The notes beneath the pieces were generated by a model. That model worked only from the letters and a program-made list of their open reading frames with translations. It was not told the DNA's origin and searched no databases. Both the position numbers and the translations under genes were made by a program. Below, piece by piece: positions 15,601-21,493 of a stretch of 21,493 nt of DNA (position 1 is the stretch's first letter; each line of letters starts with the position of its first letter). The DNA comes from DATGFK01 sp040007395 (lineage in GTDB: Bacteria; Chloroflexota; Anaerolineae; Aggregatilineales; UBA2796). The DNA lies in assembly GCA_040007395.1 (NCBI GenBank), contig JBDTVG010000241.1, positions 1-21,493 of the forward strand. Direction: 5' to 3'.

Positions 15601-15956
15601 AAAGCGGATCAGGCACGATTTCGACCACAGAAATGGTCGAGGGGCGTAATGTGCAAATGTTGTTGTATATTCAAGCCGCTCGTCAACTGTTCCCAGACAA
15701 AACTATTGCGGGAGGCGCATTCTGGCATATTGGCAGTCAAGGCATTAGCGGCATGATTATGGTTGACGATCCGCAGCTTGTAGAAGCCGATACTCTGCTG
15801 CGTCAACGGATTAACGACGCACAACAAGGGATCTTCGTGAATGCGCCCAGCAAACGTATCGGATTAAATGGGCATTGCTCGACTTACTGCGAGTTCAGTA
15901 AACTGTGTCGGGTAGAGCGTGCCAGCAGCCAGAAGATGATTAACCGCGAAATATAA
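12609..15956 (+). CDS. AddB-like ATP-dependent nuclease subunit with PD-(D/E)XK nuclease and Fe-S cluster
   Basis: This 1115-residue protein resembles AddB/RexB, which with AddA processes double-strand DNA ends for recombination. A Walker A loop G-A-G-G-H-G-K-T lies at residues 8-15, as in AddB, within a UvrD/Rep-like N-terminal half. The C-terminal third is a PDDEXK_1 nuclease: H862 in G-S-L-Y-H-E-I-L, D983 in G-K-I-D-R-V-D, and D996/K998 in V-I-D-Y-K-S-G. Cysteines 830 (I-C-P-Y-R-F-F), 1090, 1094 and 1100 (C-S-T-Y-C-E-F-S-K-L-C) match the four-cysteine Fe-S staple of AddB. All key residues are present. ATG 12609 follows AGGGGGA. No AddA partner is within the window; insertion-sequence debris begins after the 3' end. 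The family could also include single-subunit PD-(D/E)XK proteins, so the AddB name is kept generic. Confidence 0.9.
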   Translation: MTATLLTGAGGHGKTQQAIRQIQQVLERKAFGKVWVLLPTELQISAFRARLLEQTGAQMGITAYFGVEFFDFYDLYGRLLELAGTPQRRVKEAARFRILRYVLTELQDQLEHFDSIAQLPGFVILAADFIQELKQAEIKPDDFAAAAQTAKDRDLAAIYSAYQAFLQRLNLVDGEGEGWLALARLRDTTEIKLDLDLLVIDGYDQFNLVQARLLTLLAQRLPDTTLTLTYQRERAQSAHRRFDQTLRGLRQIDETLWTEIPVKFATNGNSVMPRPEALDYLSQHVFESLLPDLNDADQQHAQSQGEIAMIEAPDRQREVQVVLRRIKQLLLAGISPEQIAIVARNLEPYTTYFLETAAAYGIPVTSRRGTPLAKNPAIAAFMSLLNLHGPEIDFQRRATMDMLHSPYLHSPDLTSEQIARLDLISRNQIVIRGRDHWFEAIERAARAIDHTDSDDESPADTLTVDEAIALRNALEQCFDRITPPSQATARAYVRWLEALIGVDPAAAVEVDSPLEGEDSSVVVQSGAESPDEVQPIAHFDIINQIRLGDEPDIVARDLAALDALKRIFLEVLSAYELIDAYEVVPWRIFWLDLKTAIDNASINNARTINRLGRVLLASVFETRGLSHDHIFLLGLSEGDFPARTPADALYTDEERRRMMAQGLPLLTRAEAADESSLFYEITTLARQSLTLTRPYNEANGNPLPASPYWRATTQWVKITPDRIALQAPIALDEAARLSEVLLALAQAINGEWNDSVSAVHNWIVEQDDLGSRWANALLGRHIESSRNARSIAHDQYSGHLTDPQLREKIHDVLGNQRLWSASQFDEYGICPYRFFAKRLLKLAVVEEREEGLDQLQRGSLYHEILEKTYRAIQENQIAISPQNQEYALQTLDTVLARLLPHAPYKYGFRATALWPYEQDNIRRKLRSLVALDFSDDSPIRRKLFKDVAGERHTVYQEIGFGGSKPFTTLDGTPNPPYIRGKIDRVDEVDGQLVVIDYKSGSGTISTTEMVEGRNVQMLLYIQAARQLFPDKTIAGGAFWHIGSQGISGMIMVDDPQLVEADTLLRQRINDAQQGIFVNAPSKRIGLNGHCSTYCEFSKLCRVERASSQKMINREI

Positions 15957-15960
15957 AGAG

Positions 15961-15992
15961 ACTCCCGAACTGTATAGTTCAGAAGTCTGCTT
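15961..15992 (+). terminator. Weak hairpin after the AddB-like gene
   Basis: GAACT/AGTTC (15967-15971 and 15976-15980) with a GTAT loop forms a short stem, extended by ACT/AGT (15961-15963 and 15984-15986), and is followed by CTGCTTTT. It starts 5 bp after the stop. The stem is short and AT-rich, so termination strength is doubtful. Confidence 0.3.
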
Positions 15993-16132
15993 TTAGGGGG
16001 AGCACCACTACCACTGAGCAAGGTAAACATCCTCTCGCCAAACTGTTTACCCATTTCGCGCCAACTACGTAGTTTCGATAGGTCTATTCAGAAGTATGGG
16101 CGAGGCAGGTCTTGCCCCCTGAATTACCTGAG

Positions 16133-17191
16133 GGTGGGGCATGAGAATGAGTAGGTGGAGAGCCAATTCAAGGATAGTTTGCAGTAACCAAACAGGGAAC
16201 AATACGAAAAAGGCTCAAGGCAAGGCTAAGAATGGAGCATCGATTAATCGAGTTATTGGGGCTTGTGGATACGGTGTGGGTAGAGACCAGTAGTGGGGGT
16301 TTAAAGCAGTAGAGTGAACAAAGTATGGTTAAGGTCAATGTGGTGGGATTGCTCAAACAGTTGTGGAGTCGGCGTTCATTGTGGCGGTATTTGACGGGCA
16401 CTCCGCCGGTGGGCTGGAACGAGTGCCGCATCGGCGGACGCTAGACCGCCGACTGAGGGAGATTGGGGATGAAGCGGAAACCCAAAGTGCAGCGCTGGGA
16501 CTGGCACTGACACTGGAAGAGGTGACGGATAGCCCGGCCCGTGATGGGTCAGCCTTCAAAGCGGCAGAACCAGTGTGGCATAAAAAGGATACGGCGGTCG
16601 GACGTATTCCAGACGGACTAACCGGGTTAGATACCGATGCAGACTGGATTCAGTCGACCTATCACGGGTGGGTGTATGGCTATAAAGCGCATGTCACCAT
16701 CAGCATCGCCCCGACCACTGTGCTGACGGTCTTGAGCGCTACGGTGACTGGCAGGGCTGGTGAAAGCCACGTTCTGCAAGACCATTTGGATGACCTGCCA
16801 CCGCTAGTCGAAAGTCTGTTACTGGAGGCCGGCTATGATGACGCTGAGCGCATCGCTGATTGTCAGGAACGCGGCCTTGAAGTGCTGGTGCCGTTGGCTA
16901 AATCCATTGGTCAATCGCCCTCCCAAGCGCGGCGCGACCGGGCTGCTTATTTGGCCTCGCCTGAGGGCAAGAGCCGTTATCGGTCTCGTGGGTCGAGTAT
17001 TGAACCTTTTTTTGCCACGATTCAATCCCTGTTTTACCTCGATCCCCTGCCAGGGCGCGGCAGCGTGGCGGTGTCTGCCTTCATTCCTTTAGTCCTCTTT
17101 GCTTGGAATTTGATCGTCCTTTTCAATTTTGCACTTGCCATTGGGTGAGGTCAACCCTATCCTTGACTTACTCTAACTCTGTTGCCCCACC
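16133..17191 (+). mobile_element. Decayed insertion sequence, IS5-like, about 1.06 kb
   Basis: The broken transposase gene (16232-17176) is bounded by GGTGGGGCA at 16133-16141 and its reverse complement TGCCCCACC at 17183-17191; weaker matching continues inward for about 15 bp on each side. These positions fit terminal inverted repeats for an element of the usual size. No target-site duplication is evident, so the boundaries are tentative. Confidence 0.5.
16232..17176 (+). pseudogene. IS5-like DDE transposase, disrupted by one stop and two frameshifts
   Basis: Joining three stretches restores a transposase. The first starts at ATG 16232 (E-L-L-G-L-V-D-T-V-W-V-E) and is interrupted by an in-frame TAG at 16310-16312. 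It resumes in the same frame as S-E-Q-S-M-V-K-V-N-V-V-G-L-L-K...S-L-W-R-Y-L-T-G to about 16425. A frameshift then leads into R-V-P-H-R-R-T-L-D-R-R-L, the DDE core with D-G-S-A-F, W-V-Y-G-Y-K-A-H-V, E-A-G-Y-D-D-A-E and S-I-E-P-F-F, and a final frameshift near 17135 returns to P-L-G-E-V-N-P-I-L-D-L-L ending at 17176. The residue before A-G-Y, usually the catalytic Asp in this family, is Glu here. It is inactive and has been decaying. It separates the AddB-like gene from the envelope-modification genes. Confidence 0.85.
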
Positions 17192-17208
17192 ATCTGCTAT
17201 ATAGCAAA

Positions 17209-17679
17209 TCATGAGGCAGGAGTAGATAGCGTGCACCCAGAGTCAAGGTTGTAGTACAGGGTGCCAACATTAGTACTTAACAATGGCTGCACATGGAGTT
17301 TATCCGCAATGAGTTGGTAGGCTTCATCGGTCAGCAGCAGATATTTTGAGCGCGGCGGCAGCACCAGACCTTCGGGGACTGTATCCATATAATAGGAGAT
17401 ACCGATACCACTGGGAGCAGATAGGAATAATTCGGGCGGGAACCGGAAGCCATCGTGCTTTCCAATCCGAGTCAGCACTGTATTGCACCACGCATTTGTC
17501 GCGTGCGGATCGTAGATGAGCAATGGCTCAGTTGCGGTCTGAAACGTCGCAATCGACTGTCGACTATAAGTAAATTCGCTTGACCACAACGTTTTATAGA
17601 CACTGAAAAATGAGAAGATAACCATTAAATTAATTAGAGGGACTGCCAACAATACCCGATAGCGGCGGAAAGCAATCAA
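17209..17679 (-). pseudogene. GT-C-like membrane protein, C-terminal fragment after frameshift
   Basis: The 156-codon frame carries the last membrane helix (L-I-N-L-M-V-I-F-S-F-F-S-V-Y) and a soluble C-terminal region (P-R-S-K-Y-L-L-L-T-D-E-A-Y, ending S-G-C-T-L-S-T-P-A-S). Its apparent start at 17679 is an artefact: reading further upstream in this frame gives D-Y-R-H-F-A-A-P-L-L-L-S, which directly continues the protein encoded upstream. That D-Y-R-H-F region is common at this point in GT-C family integral membrane glycosyltransferases. The two parts together would make about 508 residues. See the upstream fragment for the break. Confidence 0.8.
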
Positions 17680-18734
17680 CAGCAGCAGCGAGAGCAGCAG
17701 CGGAGCCGCAAAGTGGCGATAGTCCCCAGATTGAGAAGATGAACCAATGTCTCTGGTGGACTCAATTCCCCAGCACGACTCGTGCGTTTTGTGACCCAGC
17801 GTAACGCTTGCCCTAACAGATAGACCAGCAGCACAAATACGATAATGCGTTCGGCAAATTCCAGTGGTGTACCGATAAACAGGCGGAACAAATTAGGGAG
17901 CGCTGCATCGGCTGCCATGCCAATGGCTCGAAACCCAACCTTTGTAAAGTTTTCTGCAATTGTGCCGGGGTTATTGTTATCTAACGGAAACGGCGCATTT
18001 AGCAGCACAGCCAACAATTCGATGGTGACGATCAATCCACCCGCACTGATTACGGCAATCCACAGACGTGAACGACTGCCGTTTCGCAACGTAACCAATA
18101 GGAACGGCAATGCCAGCAATATCCAAGTGAGCCGAAACAGCGCCGCGAACAAGATCGCTACTAAACCAACTATTACAAAGCGGATCGATACCTGCCCACT
18201 GTGCCGGATAGCCTCATAGAATAAGGCCGCCAACACGAACGCAAACGCATGATTCAGCGATTCCATCATATTCGAGGGGATGTACAGCAACAGAGGCCAA
18301 AACGTCACAATCAGGAGCGCCACATAAGCCAATTGGCGATTATCAAAACGAAGCCAGATCAGCATCCCTAACAGCGTAATGGTAATCAGTACCATGTTAA
18401 AGATCGGCGGGGAAGCGGGCAGCCAGCCTGTGAAACGGCCTATCAGACCATAGAACATGGGATAGGCTGGCCCATAAGCGTAGTAATGGGTAAAGCCAAC
18501 TCGCGCCGGGATCTCGTTAACGGTGTAATAACCGCCTTTAAAACCCACCTGATTGAAAGTGTAGATTTCACGCCAGTTGTGGATCGAGTCGTTCATCTCG
18601 CCCTGATAGCTTGGAATAAAATCGCCCAGTGAGGCTCCAAGATAAAAGCGAACAAGCCCTAACGTAATTAGGGCTGGAAGCAGTGCTACCACAAAGATCA
18701 GGAGAATTCTTTGCGTCTGGGATTTTATGATCAT
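17676..18734 (-). pseudogene. GT-C/PMT-like integral membrane protein, N-terminal part, frameshifted
   Basis: The 352-codon frame encodes many hydrophobic helices (first at about 9-29) and a long first outer loop with N-D-S-I-H-N-W and H-Y-Y-A-Y-G-P-A-Y-P-M-F-Y-G, a layout seen in lipid-linked-sugar glycosyltransferases of the GT-C fold. A precise sugar donor cannot be named. The last 20 or so residues turn into a cysteine/arginine-rich run (L-R-C-C-S-R-C-C-C), which signals that the frame has been lost. The shift lies at a C4 run on the plus strand, 17724-17727 (G4 in the coding strand): one extra G restores N-L-G-D-Y-R-H-F. This may be a genuine mutation or an assembly error. Two methyltransferase genes diverge from it, suggesting a shared envelope-glycan role. 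Confidence 0.8.
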
Positions 18735-18911
18735 AGTCTTGGTTCGGCTGTGTACAATTTCTGGGCACTTGCAAAGGCGCTAGATTGTGCTAAACATAAT
18801 AGACAATGATAACCCATTGCCTTATACAGAGTCGAGGTAAGGACCAATCGTTATATTTATGTTACTGATGAACCTGTCAATTTCGCGAACGAATGGCTTA
18901 AACTCAAGTTC

Positions 18912-19580
18912 ATGAAAAACTCCAGAGAAATCGTTTTACCCGCTCGTGACACCATTGCTCGTTCCATCGATAATGGTACTGGTGAAGACTATCACTTAGT
19001 CCGCTTATATTATTCATGGTATTCGGGCTGGTTCTATCGTAATCGCTTACAGATGATCGCAAATCTACTGGGCGATCTCCATGTCGATCATTTGTTGGAA
19101 GTCGGCACTGGCTCAGGCATTTTTGTCAAACAACTGCTGCGCTATGCCAACCGCGTTTCAGGCATCGATATTCATCAGTCCTATACAGGCGTACAGTCTA
19201 TGCTGCAAGCCGAAGGGGTGGATCTAAGCCGGGTGCAGTTGCAATATGGCAGCATTCTGGAGATCCCATTTCCCGATGCAACCTTTGATGCTGCGGTATG
19301 TATCAGCGTGCTGGAACATTTCCAAGATCCTCGTCCGGCGGTGCGCGAACTGCGCCGTGTTGTCAAGCCGGGTGGGACTCTTGCGCTGGGCTTTCCGGCG
19401 CGTAACCCAGCGACTAGCTTTCTTTTTGGCGCGTTGGGCTATCGGGCGCACGAACTGCATCCCGCCAGTCACACAGATATTCTGGCGGCTATCCGTGCTG
19501 AGTTAACTATTGAGCAGAGTAACAGTTTTCCGTTTGATTTCTTCCCGATGTATTGTGTGTGTAAAGCAAAAGTGAAGTAG
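18912..19580 (+). CDS. Class I SAM-dependent methyltransferase
   Basis: The 222-residue protein has a Rossmann methyltransferase fold. Motif I is L-L-E-V-G-T-G-S-G (about 61-69), followed by G-I-D-I-H, P-F-P-D-A-T-F-D-A-A-V-C-I-S-V-L-E-H-F (motif IV region) and V-V-K-P-G-G-T-L-A-L-G-F. The N-terminal segment contains aromatic residues (L-Y-Y-S-W-Y-S-G-W-F-Y-R-N-R), often seen in family members acting on lipid or polyketide substrates, but the substrate is not readable here. The C-terminus is short. It is divergent from the broken membrane protein, with a 177-bp gap, and its stop is 5 bp before the next methyltransferase, so the two are surely co-transcribed. No strong ribosome-binding site precedes the ATG. 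Confidence 0.92.
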   Translation: MKNSREIVLPARDTIARSIDNGTGEDYHLVRLYYSWYSGWFYRNRLQMIANLLGDLHVDHLLEVGTGSGIFVKQLLRYANRVSGIDIHQSYTGVQSMLQAEGVDLSRVQLQYGSILEIPFPDATFDAAVCISVLEHFQDPRPAVRELRRVVKPGGTLALGFPARNPATSFLFGALGYRAHELHPASHTDILAAIRAELTIEQSNSFPFDFFPMYCVCKAKVK

Positions 19581-19585
19581 GTTCA

Positions 19586-20341
19586 ATGACCTCTCTGAGT
19601 GACCGCAGCCAGCACGAAATCGATCATGGTCAGAAATTGCGCGATTCAGGCAATCCAGAGCGTATCTGGAATTGGGATACGCCCGCCGGAAAAGTACGGG
19701 CGCAGCGGCGGGCGCGTCTTATCGCGGAAGCGGCGCAGCTAAAGCCGGGAATGCACGTCATGGAAGTGGGCTGCGGCACGGGTCTGTTTACCGAATTAAT
19801 GTCCGTTTATGGGGCGCACATCCTCGCCGTTGATATTTCGCCGGAACTGCTTGAAATTGCGAACAAGCGAAATTTGCTACCTGCATTGGTGGAGTTCCGC
19901 GAGATGCGCTTTGAGGATGGCGCGGTAGATGGCCCATTTGATGCAATTGTTGGATCGTCGGTGCTGCATCATCTCGAAATGAAAACAGCATTGCAGCGGA
20001 TGTTTGAGCTTTTGAAACCGGGCGGTGTCATTGCCTTTGCCGAACCGAATATGCTTAACCCACAAATTTGGGCGGAACGGAATATTGCGGCGGTTCGTGA
20101 ACGCAACGGCGCGTCGCCGGATGAAACAGCGATTGTCCGGTGGCAGTTAGCCCGCGATCTTGCGGAGATCGGCTTTGTAGATTGCAATATTCGCAACACA
20201 GATTGGCTGCATCCCTCAACCCCTCAAGCGCTTATTCCATTGGTCAGCAATCTTGGACTAGTGCTGGAATCTATTCCGGGGATTAAAGAATTTACCGGCT
20301 CGGTGCTTATTCAAGCCTCGCGACCCGCTGCGACTCCATAA
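19586..20341 (+). CDS. Class I SAM-dependent methyltransferase (Methyltransf_25/11-like)
   Basis: The 251-residue product shows motif I V-M-E-V-G-C-G-T-G (about 59-67), A-V-D-I-S-P-E-L-L (motif II), F-D-A-I-V-G-S-S-V-L-H-H-L (motif IV) and L-L-K-P-G-G-V-I-A-F-A-E-P-N, then a C-terminal segment ending E-F-T-G-S-V-L-I-Q-A-S. The N-terminal W-N-W-D-T-P-A-G-K-V-R-A-Q-R-R-A-R stretch is typical of methyltransferases that act on glycan, lipid or small-molecule acceptors. The target cannot be deduced. ATG 19586 is preceded by A-A-G-T-A-G-G at the end of the previous gene, indicating translational coupling with the upstream methyltransferase. The gene converges on the EamA permease with 3 bp between the stops, leaving no room for separate terminators. 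Confidence 0.92.
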   Translation: MTSLSDRSQHEIDHGQKLRDSGNPERIWNWDTPAGKVRAQRRARLIAEAAQLKPGMHVMEVGCGTGLFTELMSVYGAHILAVDISPELLEIANKRNLLPALVEFREMRFEDGAVDGPFDAIVGSSVLHHLEMKTALQRMFELLKPGGVIAFAEPNMLNPQIWAERNIAAVRERNGASPDETAIVRWQLARDLAEIGFVDCNIRNTDWLHPSTPQALIPLVSNLGLVLESIPGIKEFTGSVLIQASRPAATP

Positions 20342-20344
20342 CGC

Positions 20345-21316
20345 CTACGACTCGATTGCCGCTGGATCTTCGGTTTGATTTTCATTGCCTAGTGCAGTCG
20401 TCAGCATCCCCATGAGGATCAACCCACAGCCAAGCAATCCACCTGCGGTCAGGGTTTCTCCACGAAAAAACCAACCAAACAACGCTGAAAATGGTGACTC
20501 CATCGAAAATATCAAGGCCGCATCGCTTGGCGGGAGTCTACGCTGCGCCCACACTTGGATCGCCAACCCCATCGCCGTCGCGACGACACCCGTGAATCCA
20601 GCGACTCCGATGACAACCAGCGGGATCGAGGTGGGCAACGAATCTGCAAAAGGCTGCAATCCCTGACAGATCGTTGACTCACAGCCATGTACGATTGCTA
20701 GCAGTGGCGCTAGTATGCCACAGATCACCGCTACACACGCCGATTGAATTAGGGTCATAATGCGCCAATCGGCATCTTTTGGGAACTTTTCCACTGCCAG
20801 AATTTGGGCGGCAAAACTCACGGCGCACAAAAAGGCCAGCACATCGCCTAACCAATTGCCACCGGGAGCATTCGAGAGCAATGCCAAGCCGACGACTGCT
20901 AACCCTGCCCCGATAATTGCCCGCAGGCTGAATTTGTGTCGCAGTAACACTAACGCTAGCACTGGAACCAGAATCACGTAGAGTCCTGTGATAAAGCCTG
21001 TGCGCCCTGAATCAATGAGTCGCAGCGAAAATGTCTGGAAAATGTAGCCCGCGCAAAACGCTAGACCTGCCACTAGTCCCCATATCATTTCGCGGCGGCT
21101 AGGCCAACGGCGTACCATCCAGACGAAGGGTAGCAGCGCAAGACAGGCCAGCGTAAATCGGATTGCCAAAAATGTTAGCACCGGGAAGGTACTCGTCGCA
21201 TCCTTGATCATAAAAAAGGTCGTGCCCCAAACGGCAGCAATGCCAAGTAGGGCGAAGTCGGCTAGCCAGCGTCCACTGCGCGACTCAGGGACAATCGTAA
21301 CGGGTGATGTCTGCAT
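20345..21316 (-). CDS. EamA/DMT-family permease
   Basis: The 323-residue protein is mostly hydrophobic, with about ten transmembrane helices in two EamA repeats. The first begins L-L-G-I-A-A-V-W-G-T-T-F-F and the second includes G-D-V-L-A-F-L-C-A-V-S-F-A-A-Q. It also shows the typical L-I-D-S-G-R-T-G-F-I-T-G-L-Y-V-I-L-V-P and P-S-D-A-A-L-I-F-S-M-E-S-P-F-S-A-L-F-G motifs. Members export amino acids, purines or other metabolites, but the substrate is unknown and no gene name is justified. The start at 21316 gives an N-terminal tail of about 18 residues. It is convergent with the methyltransferases; no operon partner is visible upstream in this window. Confidence 0.93.
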   Translation of the reverse strand: MQTSPVTIVPESRSGRWLADFALLGIAAVWGTTFFMIKDATSTFPVLTFLAIRFTLACLALLPFVWMVRRWPSRREMIWGLVAGLAFCAGYIFQTFSLRLIDSGRTGFITGLYVILVPVLALVLLRHKFSLRAIIGAGLAVVGLALLSNAPGGNWLGDVLAFLCAVSFAAQILAVEKFPKDADWRIMTLIQSACVAVICGILAPLLAIVHGCESTICQGLQPFADSLPTSIPLVVIGVAGFTGVVATAMGLAIQVWAQRRLPPSDAALIFSMESPFSALFGWFFRGETLTAGGLLGCGLILMGMLTTALGNENQTEDPAAIES

Positions 21317-21493
21317 AAAACCTTGAGGAAATCAGTTTTGAATTTGAAATACCAATAGCCGATAAACACATGCCATCTATGCCACTAACAAAGTTCGCAA
21401 TTGTACTAACTGCTGATGGGTAACCCCACAATGATATAGATACCCTGATTGCTAGTTAAGATTAAGACAAGCCAGCGCCAACAGTGAGGCCAT

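Noticed and set aside
16108..16128. Imperfect GGGC...GCCC repeat resembling the 6115 hairpin
   Set aside because: The arms match only over about four bases at a time; similarity to the 6115 hairpin is too weak.
18735..18911. Divergent promoter region between membrane protein and methyltransferases
   Set aside because: AT-rich and surely contains promoters, but no -35/-10 pair with proper spacing could be supported.
21453..21493. Minus-strand frame of 13 codons running off the right edge
   Set aside because: Too short to tell a gene's end from chance; no family match. The rest of 21317-21493 shows no gene.

Overview
The window looks like chromosome of a free-living bacterium of moderate GC, most likely Chloroflexota (Anaerolineae-like). 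This is inferred from gene style: a PknB-type kinase fused to a periplasmic sugar-binding domain, a TIR/FGE-like fusion with a Thr/Pro-rich spacer, zinc-ribbon FHA proteins, an AddB-like nuclease, and many decayed insertion sequences. No rRNA, tRNA or CRISPR array was recognised.

Layout. (1) 1-2421, plus strand: the 3' end of a NarL/DegS-type histidine kinase, its overlapping LuxR-type response regulator, and a secreted RbsB-like sugar-binding protein. This is a compact sensing operon with no transporter genes in view. (2) 2422-3240: an insertion-sequence graveyard with an rve-type transposase tail (minus) and a zinc-ribbon transposase head (plus). (3) 3244-5666, plus: a small XRE regulator, then a membrane-anchored TIR protein with an external FGE-like (C-type-lectin fold) domain that lacks the FGE catalytic cysteines. 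(4) 5713-11733, minus: in transcription order an FHA protein, a 437-bp hairpin-rich gap, a Ser/Thr kinase with an extracellular sugar-binding domain, a GH31 alpha-glucosidase and a single-domain response regulator. (5) 12003-15956, plus: a DUF952 protein and a large AddB-like Fe-S nuclease. (6) 16133-17191: a decayed IS5-like element with one nonsense and two frameshift lesions. (7) 17209-18734, minus: a GT-C-like membrane protein broken by a one-base frameshift. (8) 18912-20341, plus: two SAM methyltransferases. (9) 20345-21316, minus: an EamA/DMT permease.

How it may work together. Two independent sugar-sensing devices sit within 10 kb. In one, a secreted binding protein is co-transcribed with a two-component system. 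In the other, the binding domain is fused directly to a Ser/Thr kinase, followed 39 bp later by an intracellular alpha-glucosidase and preceded by an FHA phosphothreonine reader. That fits sugar sensing coupled to saccharide breakdown. The GT-C protein and two methyltransferases suggest envelope glycan or lipid-linked sugar modification. The most unusual single protein is the TIR-membrane-FGE fusion, and the most unusual non-coding element is the nested hairpin at 11089-11153, part of which recurs at 2879-2912.
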